Shown: positions 1 through 8,918 of the stretch, one piece after another
How the letters are laid out: each line of letters starts with the position of its first letter
Numbering within the stretch: the stretch's first letter is position 1
DNA from: JALORV01 sp035498175
GTDB taxonomy: Bacteria; Pseudomonadota; Gammaproteobacteria; Burkholderiales; Burkholderiaceae_F
Length of the DNA stretch: 64,000 nt
Assembly: GCA_035498175.1 (NCBI GenBank)
Contig: DATKAJ010000031.1
Coordinates: 1-64,000 of the forward strand
Direction: 5' to 3'
Notes under the pieces: generated by a model
Seen by the model: only the letters and a program-made list of their open reading frames with translations
What the model was told of the DNA's origin: nothing
Database searches by the model: none
Program-made: the position numbers and the translations under genes

Positions 1-1191
<1,191 letters not shown>

Positions 1192-1259
1192 GCCGCGCTT
1201 ACGTTGATACCGGGCCGGCCCATGCGGGCCGGCCTCTCGCTCTTTGAAAAGGATCTGAA

Positions 1260-1571
1260 ATGCAAAGCCAACGTATCCGCATCCGCCTGAAGGCGTTCGA
1301 CTACAAGCTGATCGACCAGTCGGCGCTCGAGATCGTCGACACGGCGAAACGCACCGGCGCGGTGGTCCGCGGCCCGGTCCCGCTGCCGACGCGCATCCAG
1401 CGCTTCGACATCCTGCGCTCGCCCCACGTCAACAAGACCTCGCGTGACCAGCTGGAAATGCGTACGCACCAGCGGCTGATGGACATCATCGACCCGACCG
1501 ACAAGACGGTGGATGCGCTGATGAAGCTCGACCTTCCGGCCGGGGTCGACGTCGAAATCAAGGTCCAGTAG
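1260..1571 (+). CDS. rpsJ: 30S ribosomal protein S10
   Basis: S10 is a 30S head protein and, as NusE, part of antitermination complexes. The 103-residue product has the family's usual length and opens with MQSQRIRIRLKAF. It is the first gene of the S10 operon and is separated from rplC by 176 bases that contain a promoter-like site and two hairpins. A plausible ribosome binding site (AAAAGGAT) lies just upstream of the ATG. Confidence 0.97.
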   Translation: MQSQRIRIRLKAFDYKLIDQSALEIVDTAKRTGAVVRGPVPLPTRIQRFDILRSPHVNKTSRDQLEMRTHQRLMDIIDPTDKTVDALMKLDLPAGVDVEIKVQ

Positions 1572-1596
1572 GGAAAGGACCGACAGGAAGACAGGT

Positions 1597-1626
1597 TTGC
1601 GGGGACCTCAGCAGTTCCGCTAGAAT
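1597..1626 (+). promoter_or_regulatory. Putative promoter upstream of rplC
   Basis: TTGCGG (1597-1602) and TAGAAT (1621-1626) are separated by 18 bases, a near-consensus sigma-70 arrangement. The same -35 hexamer and spacing recur at the rpsQ/rplN boundary with TACAAT. It would let rplC and downstream genes be transcribed separately from tuf-rpsJ. This rests on sequence match only. Confidence 0.5.
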
Positions 1627-1635
1627 TACAAGTTC

Positions 1636-1734
1636 TTCGCGGCGCGCCGGGTAGATGGCGACCGCGAACCACGCATCGGCTGCTTCCAAGCGGCCCTTGC
1701 AACAAATTTTCGGTCCCGGCCAATCGAAGCCGGG
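1636..1734 (+). promoter_or_regulatory. Hairpins in the rplC leader
   Basis: Two inverted repeats lie between the putative promoter and rplC. TTCGCGG (1636-1642) pairs with CCGCGAA (1662-1668), and CCCGGC (1715-1720) pairs with GCCGGG (1729-1734). They could form a leader RNA. In E. coli the S10 operon is controlled by L4 through a leader ahead of rpsJ; whether this one has a similar role is inference. Confidence 0.35.
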
Positions 1735-1747
1735 GATGGAGATAAGA

Positions 1748-2431
1748 ATGAGCGAAGCTCGCTCGACTCTCGGCCTATTGGGCCGGAAAGTCGGCATGAC
1801 GCGCATCTTCACCGATGACGGCGAGTCCGTTCCGGTGACAGTACTGGACGTGTCGAACAACCGCGTCAGCCAGGTCAAGACCGCCGACACCGACGGATAC
1901 TCCGCGGTCCAGGTCGCCTATGGTTCCAAGAAATCTTCCCGTGTTGCCAAGCCACAGGCCGGCCATTACGCCAAATCCGGTGTCGAGGCCGCTGCGGTGC
2001 TGCGCGAGTTCCGCGTCGAGGCAGCGCAGGCCGCCGAACTGAAAGCGGGCGCGCCACTCGGGCTGGATATCTTCAGCGTCGGTCAGAAGGTCGACGTCAC
2101 CGGCGTGACGATCGGCAAGGGTTTCGCCGGAGCCATCAAGCGGCATCACTTCTCGTCGAACCGCGCGACTCACGGCAATTCGGTCTCAACCAATGCACCG
2201 GGCTCGATCGGCAACCGGCAGGATCCGGGCCGGGTGTTCCCGGGCAAGCGCATGGCCGGCCATCTCGGTGACGAGCAGCGCACGACCCAGAACCTCGTCG
2301 TGGCGCGCATCGACGCCGAGCGCGGCCTGCTGCTGGTCAGGGGCGCCGTTCCGGGAGCCGCCGGGGGCAACGTGGTCGTGCGTCCGGCCGTCAAGGCTAA
2401 GGTCGTCGTCAAAACGGCAGCCAAGGCCTAA
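1748..2431 (+). CDS. rplC: 50S ribosomal protein L3
   Basis: L3 is an early assembly protein of the 50S subunit near the peptidyl transferase centre. I chose the ATG at 1748 because a GGAGATAAG ribosome binding site precedes it and the protein then begins MSEARSTLGLLGRKVGMTRIF, matching the family start with a few extra residues. A longer open frame back to 1655 lacks family similarity. The product is 227 residues. A slightly extended, valine/lysine-rich C-terminus ends the protein. rplD follows after 9 bases. Confidence 0.96.
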   Translation: MSEARSTLGLLGRKVGMTRIFTDDGESVPVTVLDVSNNRVSQVKTADTDGYSAVQVAYGSKKSSRVAKPQAGHYAKSGVEAAAVLREFRVEAAQAAELKAGAPLGLDIFSVGQKVDVTGVTIGKGFAGAIKRHHFSSNRATHGNSVSTNAPGSIGNRQDPGRVFPGKRMAGHLGDEQRTTQNLVVARIDAERGLLLVRGAVPGAAGGNVVVRPAVKAKVVVKTAAKA

Positions 2432-2440
2432 GGAGGGGCG

Positions 2441-3061
2441 ATGGAACTCAAGCTACTCAACGCCCAGGGCCAGGCCGCCGGCACCACGCCGGCACCCGAG
2501 ACGGTATTTGGTCGCGAATTCAACGAAGCGCTGGTGCACCAGATCGTCGTGGCGTATCAGGCCAACGCGCGCCAGGGCACGCGTGCGCAGAAGGACCGCA
2601 CGACAGTCAAGCACTCGACGCGCAAGCCGTGGCGGCAGAAGGGGACCGGTCGGGCGCGCGCCGGCATGACCTCGAGTCCGATCTGGCGCGGCGGCGGTCG
2701 CACCTTCCCGAACTCGCCGGACGAGAACTTCACGCAGAAGGTCAACAGGAAGATGTACCGCGCCGGCATGACGTCGATCCTGTCGCAGCTCGTGCGCGAC
2801 GACCGCATCGCGGTGGTCGACGGCCTCGCGGTCGACTCGCCGAAGACCAAGCAGCTGGCCGACAAGCTGAAGGCGATGGGGCTCGAGTCGGTGCTGATCA
2901 TCACGGATGCCGTGGACGAGAACCTGTATCTCGCCGCGCGCAACCTGAAGAACGTGCTGGTGGTCGAACCGCGCTACGCGGATCCCTTGTCACTGATCCA
3001 CTACAAGAAGGTGATCGTCACCAAGCCGGCGATCGCCAGGCTCGAGGAGATGTGGGGATGA
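2441..3061 (+). CDS. rplD: 50S ribosomal protein L4
   Basis: L4 lines the exit tunnel and in enterobacteria represses the S10 operon. At 206 residues it is of usual length, with the conserved KPWRQKGTGRARAG loop near residues 60-75. An AAGGAGGGGCG ribosome binding site precedes the ATG. Its stop codon overlaps the rplW start (ATGA), which indicates translational coupling. Confidence 0.97.
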   Translation: MELKLLNAQGQAAGTTPAPETVFGREFNEALVHQIVVAYQANARQGTRAQKDRTTVKHSTRKPWRQKGTGRARAGMTSSPIWRGGGRTFPNSPDENFTQKVNRKMYRAGMTSILSQLVRDDRIAVVDGLAVDSPKTKQLADKLKAMGLESVLIITDAVDENLYLAARNLKNVLVVEPRYADPLSLIHYKKVIVTKPAIARLEEMWG

Positions 3062-3369
3062 GCGCCGGCAACCGTCAGGACCGTTCGTACAGCGTGCTGC
3101 TGGCGCCGATCGTCTCCGAGAAGAGCACGATGATCGGCGAGAAGAATAACCAGGTCGCGTTCCGGGTGATGCAGGACGCGACCAAGCAGGAAATCAAGGC
3201 CGCGGTCGAACTGCTGTTCAAGGTGCAGGTCGACAAGGTTTCCATCCTGAACCAGAAGGGCAAGAGCAAGCGCTTCGGCCGCATGAGCGGCAAGCGCGGC
3301 AACGTGCGCAAGGCGTACGTGTGCCTGAAGGAAGGTCAGGAGATCAACTTCGCGCAAGAGGTGAAATAA
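3058..3369 (+). CDS. rplW: 50S ribosomal protein L23
   Basis: L23 sits at the tunnel exit and docks trigger factor and SRP. The start at 3058 overlaps the L4 stop by four bases. The 103-residue product contains the family's VLLAPIVSEKST opening motif and a basic loop around residues 65-80. It runs straight into rplB, whose ATG follows the TAA without a spacer. Confidence 0.96.
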   Translation: MSAGNRQDRSYSVLLAPIVSEKSTMIGEKNNQVAFRVMQDATKQEIKAAVELLFKVQVDKVSILNQKGKSKRFGRMSGKRGNVRKAYVCLKEGQEINFAQEVK

Positions 3370-4197
3370 ATGGCACTCGTCAAGGTCAAACCGACGTCTG
3401 CCGGCCGGCGCGGGCTGGTCAAGGTCGTCAATGAAGCCCTGCACAAGGGCAAGCCACACGCCGGGCTGCTGGAAAAGAAGATCCGTTCGTCCGGTCGCAA
3501 CAACAGCGGCCGTATCACGACGCGGCACATGGGCGGCGGGCACAAGCAGCACTATCGCGTCGTCGATTTCAGGCGCGCGAAGGACGGTGTGCCGGCCAAG
3601 GTCGAGCGCCTCGAGTACGACCCGAACCGCTCGGCGCACATCGCGCTGCTGGTTTACGCCGACGGCGAGCGTCGCTACATCGTTGCGCCGAAGGGCCTCA
3701 CGGTCGGTGCGCAGCTGATGAGCGGCAACGAAGCGCCGATCCGGGTTGGGAACACGCTGCCGCTGCGGAACATACCGGTCGGCACCACGGTGCACTGTGT
3801 CGAGATGCAACCAGGCAAGGGGGCGCAGCTCGCGCGCGCGGCCGGTACCTCGGTGCAGCTGCTGGCGCGGGAAGGCACCTACGCACAGCTGCGGCTGCGG
3901 TCAGGTGAGATCAGGCGTGTGCTGATCGATTGCCGCGCGACGATCGGCGAAGTTGGCAACGAAGAGAATAGCCTGCGCCAGATCGGCAAGGCGGGCGCGA
4001 TGCGCTGGCGCGGTGTGCGTCCAACCGTGCGCGGCGTGGCGATGAACCCGATCGATCACCCGCACGGCGGCGGCGAAGGCCGCACCGGCACCAAGCGCGA
4101 TCCGGTCAGTCCCTGGGGTCAGCTGGCCAAGGGCTACCGTACCCGCAATAACAAGCGCACCGACACGATGATCGTGCAGCGCCGGCATCGCAAGTAA
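3370..4197 (+). CDS. rplB: 50S ribosomal protein L2
   Basis: L2 is a primary 23S-rRNA-binding protein required for subunit joining and peptidyl transfer. The 275-residue product has the typical length, with the conserved C-terminal stretch VAMNPIDHPHGGGEGR that carries the functionally important histidine. The ATG directly abuts the rplW stop. Confidence 0.98.
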   Translation: MALVKVKPTSAGRRGLVKVVNEALHKGKPHAGLLEKKIRSSGRNNSGRITTRHMGGGHKQHYRVVDFRRAKDGVPAKVERLEYDPNRSAHIALLVYADGERRYIVAPKGLTVGAQLMSGNEAPIRVGNTLPLRNIPVGTTVHCVEMQPGKGAQLARAAGTSVQLLAREGTYAQLRLRSGEIRRVLIDCRATIGEVGNEENSLRQIGKAGAMRWRGVRPTVRGVAMNPIDHPHGGGEGRTGTKRDPVSPWGQLAKGYRTRNNKRTDTMIVQRRHRK

Positions 4198-4207
4198 GGG
4201 GTCCTGA

Positions 4208-4492
4208 ATGTCTCGTTCTCTGAAAAAGGGCCCGTTCGTCGACGGGCATCTGCTGAAGAAAATCGAAACGGCGCAGGCAACGCGCGACAAGAAGCCGATC
4301 AAGACCTGGTCGCGTCGCTCGATGATCCTGCCTGAGTTCATCGGCCTGACGATCGCCGTGCACAACGGCAAGCAGCATGTGCCGGTGTACATCAACGAAA
4401 ACATGGTCGGCCATAAGCTCGGCGAATTCGCGCTGACGCGGACCTTCAAGGGCCACTCGACGGAGAAGAAGGCCGTCGTGGCGAAGAAGTAG
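4208..4492 (+). CDS. rpsS: 30S ribosomal protein S19
   Basis: S19 is a head protein that forms a heterodimer with S13. The product is 94 residues with the hallmark start MSRSLKKGPFVDGHL. It lies ten bases after rplB in the standard S10-operon order and shows nothing unusual. Confidence 0.97.
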   Translation: MSRSLKKGPFVDGHLLKKIETAQATRDKKPIKTWSRRSMILPEFIGLTIAVHNGKQHVPVYINENMVGHKLGEFALTRTFKGHSTEKKAVVAKK

Positions 4493-4502
4493 GGTGATGA
4501 CG

Positions 4503-4850
4503 ATGGAAACGACTGCATCGGTGCGCGGAGTGCGGCTGTCGGCCCAGAAGGGACGGCTGGTCGCCGACCTGATTCGTGGCAAGCCGGTCGACAAGGCGCT
4601 GAACATCCTCGGCTTCACGCAGAAGAAAGCCGCCGGGATCATCAAGAAGGCGCTGGAATCGGCAATCGCCAACGCCGAGCACAACGACGGCGCCGATATC
4701 GACGAACTGCGCGTTACCGGTATCCAGGTCGAGAAGGCCGCAACGCTGCGTCGCTTCGCTGCACGCGCGAAGGGCCGCGGCGCCCGTATCGGCAAGCAGA
4801 CCTGCCACATCATCGTGACGGTGGGCGACGCCAAGCCCAAGAAGAAATAG
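4503..4850 (+). CDS. rplV: 50S ribosomal protein L22
   Basis: L22 lines the exit tunnel. I place the start at the ATG at 4503 (METTASVRGVRLSAQKGRLV), which matches the family and has AGGG eight bases upstream. Two in-frame starts at 4494 (GTG) and 4497 (ATG) are too close to that ribosome binding site. The product is 115 residues and ends with a short lysine-rich tail (KPKKK) beyond the family core. Confidence 0.95.
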   Translation: METTASVRGVRLSAQKGRLVADLIRGKPVDKALNILGFTQKKAAGIIKKALESAIANAEHNDGADIDELRVTGIQVEKAATLRRFAARAKGRGARIGKQTCHIIVTVGDAKPKKK

Positions 4851-4857
4851 GTGATCC

Positions 4858-5751
4858 ATGGGTCAGAAGATCAATCCCACCGGTTTTCGTCTTCCCGTAT
4901 CCCGTAACTGGGGCTCGCGCTGGTTCGCGACCGGGCCAGCATTCGCGCGCATGCTGCGCGAGGACCTGGAAGTCCGCGAATTCCTACGCAAGAAGCTGCG
5001 TAGCGCTTCGGTCGGCCGCATCCTGATCGAGCGTCCGGCAAAGAACGCGCGCATTACGATCTACTCGGCACGTCCGGGTGTGGTGATCGGCAAGAAGGGC
5101 GAGGACATCGAGTCGCTGAAGTCGACGCTGCAGAAGATGCTCGGCGTGCCTGTGCACGTGAACATCGAGGAGATCCGCAAGCCCGAGCTCGATGCCCAGC
5201 TGATCGCCGATTCGATCACGCAGCAGCTCGAGAAGCGCATCATGTTCCGTCGCGCGATGAAGCGGGCGATGCAGAACGCGATGCGGCTGGGCGCGCAGGG
5301 CATCAAGATCATGAGCGCCGGACGGCTCAACGGCATCGAGATCGCGCGGACCGAGTGGTATCGCGAAGGCCGAGTTCCGTTGCATACGCTGCGCGCCGAT
5401 ATCGATTACGGTTTCTCGGAGGCCAAGACCACCTACGGCGTCATCGGCGTCAAGTGCTGGGTCTATAAGGGCGACACGCTGGGTCGCAACGATGCACCGG
5501 CCGCGACCGATGCCACGCCGGCGCCCGATCGCGAGGAGCGTCGGCCGCGTCGAGGAGAAGGCCGCCCGGACAGCCGTCCGCCAGCCAAGGCGCCGGCCCG
5601 ACGCGCGCGCAAGACGAGCGCCGAAGTGGTACCGGCAGAGGCGGCGCCCGCGGAAAAACCGAAGGAAGAGCCGGCCAAGCCGGTCGTCAAGCGCGTGCGC
5701 AAGGTCGCGGCGAAGACGCCCGGCGAGGGCGGCACGAAAGACGGAGAGTAG
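4858..5751 (+). CDS. rpsC: 30S ribosomal protein S3 with long basic tail
   Basis: S3 lies at the mRNA entry channel and has helicase activity with S4 and S5. Residues 1 to about 210 are the conserved KH and C-terminal domains, including VVIGKKGEDIESL near residue 75. After about residue 213 comes a low-complexity tail of some 85 residues rich in Ala, Pro, Arg, Lys and Glu. Betaproteobacterial S3 proteins often have an extended tail, but this one is long at 297 residues in total. rplP starts three bases after the stop. Confidence 0.97.
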   Translation: MGQKINPTGFRLPVSRNWGSRWFATGPAFARMLREDLEVREFLRKKLRSASVGRILIERPAKNARITIYSARPGVVIGKKGEDIESLKSTLQKMLGVPVHVNIEEIRKPELDAQLIADSITQQLEKRIMFRRAMKRAMQNAMRLGAQGIKIMSAGRLNGIEIARTEWYREGRVPLHTLRADIDYGFSEAKTTYGVIGVKCWVYKGDTLGRNDAPAATDATPAPDREERRPRRGEGRPDSRPPAKAPARRARKTSAEVVPAEAAPAEKPKEEPAKPVVKRVRKVAAKTPGEGGTKDGE

Positions 5752-5754
5752 GCC

Positions 5755-6171
5755 ATGCTGCAACCCGCACGTCGCAAATACCGCAAGGAGCACAAGGGCC
5801 GTAACCGCGGTCTGGCGCTGCGCGGCGCCCACGTGTCCTTCGGCGAGTACGGCCTGAAGGTCACGGAGCGCGGCCGCCTGACCGCGCGCCAGATCGAGGC
5901 GGCCCGGCGCGCGATCAGCCGGCATATCAAGCGCGGCGGCCGTGTCTGGATTCGCATCTTTCCGGACAAGCCGATCTCGCAGAAACCGGCCGAGGTCCGG
6001 ATGGGCAACGGCAAGGGCAACCCCGAGTACTGGGTCGCCGAGGTGCGTCCAGGCAACGTCGTGTACGAACTGGACGGCGTGACCGAGGCGCTGGCGCGCG
6101 AAGCCTTTGCGCTCGCAGCCGCCAAGCTGCCGCTGAAGACCACCTTCGTGGTGCGTCAGCTCGGCCACTGA
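5755..6171 (+). CDS. rplP: 50S ribosomal protein L16
   Basis: L16 organises the A-site tRNA region of the 50S subunit. The 138-residue product begins MLQPARRKYRKEHKGRN and contains the family's GRVWIRIFPDKPISQKP block. Length and position are standard. Confidence 0.97.
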   Translation: MLQPARRKYRKEHKGRNRGLALRGAHVSFGEYGLKVTERGRLTARQIEAARRAISRHIKRGGRVWIRIFPDKPISQKPAEVRMGNGKGNPEYWVAEVRPGNVVYELDGVTEALAREAFALAAAKLPLKTTFVVRQLGH

Positions 6172-6191
6172 GCCCGCTGAGGAGATTGACG

Positions 6192-6386
6192 ATGAACGTC
6201 AAGGAAATGCGCGCCAAGGATGCCGGCGCGCTGGCCAAGGAGCTGCAGGAACTGCAGAAGGCGCACTTCTCGTTGCGCATGCAGAAGGCCACGCAGCAGT
6301 TGCAGAACACCAGTCAGCTGAAGCGGACCAGGCGCGACATCGCGCGCGTGCGCACCGTGTTGGCACAGAAGGCGGCGGGCAAATGA
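6192..6386 (+). CDS. rpmC: 50S ribosomal protein L29
   Basis: L29 lies next to L23 at the tunnel exit. I take the ATG at 6192 (MNVKEMRAKD), with GAGGAG at 6179-6184 as ribosome binding site, over an in-frame TTG at 6186. The 64-residue product is a two-helix hairpin typical of the family. The stop overlaps the rpsQ start (ATGA). Confidence 0.95.
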   Translation: MNVKEMRAKDAGALAKELQELQKAHFSLRMQKATQQLQNTSQLKRTRRDIARVRTVLAQKAAGK

Positions 6387-6652
6387 GCGAAGCGAGGAAG
6401 AAGCTGACGCGGACCTTGGTGGGCAAGGTGGTCAGCAACAAGATGACGAAGACGGTGACCGTGGTGGTCGAGCGCCGGGTCAAGCACCCCGTCTACGGCA
6501 AGTACGTGGTCAAGTCGAACCGCTACCACGCCCATGATGAAACCGACGCGCTGAATGAGGGCGACATCGTCGAGATCGCCGAGGCGCGGCCGCTGTCCCG
6601 CACCAAGACCTGGACAGTGACGCGCGTGGTCGAGGCGGCGGAGACGATCTAG
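6383..6652 (+). CDS. rpsQ: 30S ribosomal protein S17
   Basis: S17 is a 16S-binding OB-fold protein. The 89-residue product has the LVGKVVSNKMTKTVTV signature and starts within the rpmC stop. It is the last gene of the S10-type operon; a 270-base gap with a promoter-like site follows, as at the S10/spc boundary in E. coli. Confidence 0.97.
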   Translation: MSEARKKLTRTLVGKVVSNKMTKTVTVVVERRVKHPVYGKYVVKSNRYHAHDETDALNEGDIVEIAEARPLSRTKTWTVTRVVEAAETI

Positions 6653-6653
6653 C

Positions 6654-6683
6654 TTGCGGCGCTGCCGCAGTAGCGGATACAAT
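6654..6683 (+). promoter_or_regulatory. Putative spc promoter
   Basis: TTGCGG (6654-6659) and TACAAT (6678-6683) with an 18-base spacer start two bases after the rpsQ stop. The site is where E. coli has its spc promoter, before rplN. The same hexamer and spacing occur before rplC. Confidence 0.6.
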
Positions 6684-6692
6684 TTCAGGCTT

Positions 6693-6842
6693 TCCGCGAT
6701 CGGCTTGGAGCCACACCTCGGCAGTCGCGGAGCCAGGCAAGTGCAGCAGCGGTAAAGGCGATATTCCGGAGCGCGTCAGCGCGCTTCGTCCCCCCGCCGG
6801 CGGCGGGGCACAGGACGAGCGCACTGCGGGTTCCTCAACCCG
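6693..6842 (+). promoter_or_regulatory. Structured leader of the spc operon
   Basis: Three inverted repeats lie between the promoter and rplN. TCCGCGA (6693-6699) pairs with TCGCGGA (6725-6731). A long stem is built from GCGC-(T)-TCGTCC at 6781-6791 plus CCCCGCC at 6792-6798, pairing with GGCGGGG at 6802-6808, GGACGA at 6813-6818 and GCGC at 6819-6822, with a CACA internal loop. CGGGTT (6827-6832) pairs with AACCCG (6837-6842). No U-tract follows, so these are not intrinsic terminators. A regulatory leader is likely but unproven. Confidence 0.5.
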
Positions 6843-6922
6843 GACGGGACCAAGACTGGCCGCCGGGTTCGATCCGAAGCATTCGGTATCGGGCCGGCGG
6901 TTCAAGTTGGGATGCGATAGCC

Positions 6923-7291
6923 ATGATTCAGATGCAGACGATGCTCGACGTCGCCGACAACACCGGCGCGCGCTCGGTGATGTGTATCAAGGTGCTGGGC
7001 GGCTCCAAGCGCCGCTACGCGAACATCGGTGACGTCATCAAGGTCACGATCAAGGAATGCGCGCCGCGCGGCCGCGTCAAGAAGGGCGAGGTCTACAGCG
7101 CCGTCGTGGTGCGCACGGCCAAGGGGCTGCGCCGCAGCGACGGCTCCGCGATCAAGTTCGACAACAACGCGGCGGTTCTTCTGAACCCCAAGCTGGAGCC
7201 CATCGGCACCCGCATCTTCGGACCGGTCACGCGCGAACTGCGGACCGAGCGGTTCATGAAGATCGTGTCGCTGGCGCCGGAAGTTCTGTAA
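6923..7291 (+). CDS. rplN: 50S ribosomal protein L14
   Basis: L14 forms an intersubunit bridge and binds RsfS. The 122-residue product starts MIQMQTMLDVADNTGAR, the family hallmark. It is the first gene of the spc-type operon, downstream of the structured 270-base leader. Confidence 0.98.
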   Translation: MIQMQTMLDVADNTGARSVMCIKVLGGSKRRYANIGDVIKVTIKECAPRGRVKKGEVYSAVVVRTAKGLRRSDGSAIKFDNNAAVLLNPKLEPIGTRIFGPVTRELRTERFMKIVSLAPEVL

Positions 7292-7300
7292 GGAGCGGGC

Positions 7301-7621
7301 ATGGAACGCATCCGCAAGGGCGACGAAGTCGTCGTTATCGCTGGCAAGGACAAGGGCAAGCGCGGTGTCGTGCTGCGACGGGTCGACGCGGGGCACCTCG
7401 TGGTCGAGGGCGTCAACATCGTCAAGAAGCACACGCGGCCGAACCCGATGAAGGGAGTCGCCGGCGGCATCACCGACAAGACGATGCCGATTGACCAGTC
7501 CAACGTGATGCTGTTCAACCCGGGCACCAGCAAGGGCGACCGGGTCGGCATCAAGCTCGTGGACGGCAAGAAAGTCCGCGTGTTCAAGAGCAACGGCGCC
7601 GTCGTCGGCGCCAAGCAGTAA
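7301..7621 (+). CDS. rplX: 50S ribosomal protein L24
   Basis: L24 is one of the two assembly initiators of the 50S subunit. The 106-residue product has an N-terminal KOW motif (KGDEVVVIAGKDKGKRG, about residues 5-21). It lies nine bases after rplN, with AAGGAG upstream of the ATG. Confidence 0.97.
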   Translation: MERIRKGDEVVVIAGKDKGKRGVVLRRVDAGHLVVEGVNIVKKHTRPNPMKGVAGGITDKTMPIDQSNVMLFNPGTSKGDRVGIKLVDGKKVRVFKSNGAVVGAKQ

Positions 7622-7632
7622 GGGAACGGGCC

Positions 7633-8172
7633 ATGGCGCGTTTGCAGACCCAGTACCGCGAGAAGATCGTGCCCGAACTGATGAGCAAGTTCGGCTACAA
7701 GACCGTGATGCAGGTGCCGCGCATTGCGAAGATCACGCTCAACATGGGCGTCGGCGAGGCGGTCAACGACAAGAAGAACATCGAGATGGCCGTTGGCGAC
7801 CTGACTAAGATCGGCGGCCAGAAGCCGGTGGTCACCAAGGCGCGCAAGGCGATCGCGAACTTCAAGATCCGCGAAAACCTGGCGATCGGGACCATGGTCA
7901 CGCTGCGGGGCGAACGGATGTACGAGTTCCTCGACCGCCTCGTGACGATCGCGCTGCCGCGCGTCCGCGACTTTCGTGGCGTATCGGGCCGCGCATTCGA
8001 CGGCCGCGGCAACTACAACATCGGGCTGAAGGAACAGATCATCTTTCCGGAGATCGAGTACGACAAGATCGACAAGCTCCGGGGCATGAACATCAGCATC
8101 ACGACGACCGCGAAGACGGACGAAGAAGCCAAGGCGCTTCTCGCCGCGTTCCGGTTCCCGTTCCGTAATTGA
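7633..8172 (+). CDS. rplE: 50S ribosomal protein L5
   Basis: L5 binds 5S rRNA and contacts the P-site tRNA. The 179-residue product has the usual length and a conserved opening (YREKIVPELMSKFGYK). In E. coli, S8 represses the spc mRNA near this gene. I did not find a comparable site by eye. Confidence 0.97.
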   Translation: MARLQTQYREKIVPELMSKFGYKTVMQVPRIAKITLNMGVGEAVNDKKNIEMAVGDLTKIGGQKPVVTKARKAIANFKIRENLAIGTMVTLRGERMYEFLDRLVTIALPRVRDFRGVSGRAFDGRGNYNIGLKEQIIFPEIEYDKIDKLRGMNISITTTAKTDEEAKALLAAFRFPFRN

Positions 8173-8186
8173 GGCGAGAAGACTCC

Positions 8187-8492
8187 ATGGCAAAACTCGC
8201 ATTGAAGAATCGCGAAGCCAAGCGCGAAGCCGCCGTCAAGAAGCACGCCGCCAGGCGCGCCGAGCTGAAGGCCATTATCGAAGACCAGACGCGCTCGATG
8301 GACGAGCGCATGGACGCGATGAAGCGGCTGCAGGCAATGCCGCGCAACGCCAGCCCGGTGCGCTTGCGTAACCGCTGCGCGATGACCGGACGCCCGCGCG
8401 GAACGTTCCGCAAGTTCGGTCTGGCGCGCGCCAAGATCCGCGAGGCCGCAATGCGCGGCGACATCCCGGGCCTCACCAAGGCCAGCTGGTAA
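8187..8492 (+). CDS. rpsN: 30S ribosomal protein S14, zinc-free type
   Basis: S14 is a head protein. The start at 8187 (MAKLALKNREAKRE) fits the family; a longer frame beginning inside the rplE stop adds unmatched residues. At 101 residues without a CxxC pair it is the long, zinc-independent form. Confidence 0.96.
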   Translation: MAKLALKNREAKREAAVKKHAARRAELKAIIEDQTRSMDERMDAMKRLQAMPRNASPVRLRNRCAMTGRPRGTFRKFGLARAKIREAAMRGDIPGLTKASW

Positions 8493-8506
8493 GCGAGGAG
8501 ACGCAC

Positions 8507-8902
8507 ATGAGCATGAGTGATCCCATCGCCGATATGCTGACCCGCATCCGCAATGCGCAGCGGGTGGAGAAGCCTGAAGTCGCGATGCCGTCGTCGAAGG
8601 TCAAGGTGGCGATTGCCCAGGTCCTGAAGGACGAGGGCTACATCGAGGGCTTCCAGGTGCATGCCAACGACGGCAAGCCCGAACTTCGCATCGGCCTGAA
8701 GTACTACGCCGGCCGCCCGGTGATCGAGAGCCTCGAGCGCGTGTCGCGCCCGGGCCTGCGCGTCTACAAGGGCCGCGACGACATCCCGCCGGTGATGAAC
8801 GGGCTCGGCGTCGCAATCGTTTCGACGTCGCGCGGCGTGATGACCGACCGCAAGGCGCGCAGCCAGGGCGTCGGCGGCGAAGTGCTCTGCTACGTCGCGT
8901 AA
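8507..8902 (+). CDS. rpsH: 30S ribosomal protein S8
   Basis: S8 is a primary 16S-binding protein and the translational repressor of the spc operon in E. coli. The 131-residue product begins MSMSDPIADMLTRIRN. A GCGAGGAG ribosome binding site precedes it. The C-terminal STSRGVMTDRKAR block is conserved. Confidence 0.97.
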   Translation: MSMSDPIADMLTRIRNAQRVEKPEVAMPSSKVKVAIAQVLKDEGYIEGFQVHANDGKPELRIGLKYYAGRPVIESLERVSRPGLRVYKGRDDIPPVMNGLGVAIVSTSRGVMTDRKARSQGVGGEVLCYVA

Positions 8903-8918
8903 CGGGCGGAGGAACGAC

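Noticed and set aside
6866..6875. GGTTCGATCC, resembling a tRNA T-loop, in the rpsQ-rplN gap
   Set aside because: No acceptor stem, anticodon arm or D-arm can be built around it; the surrounding bases pair into other hairpins.
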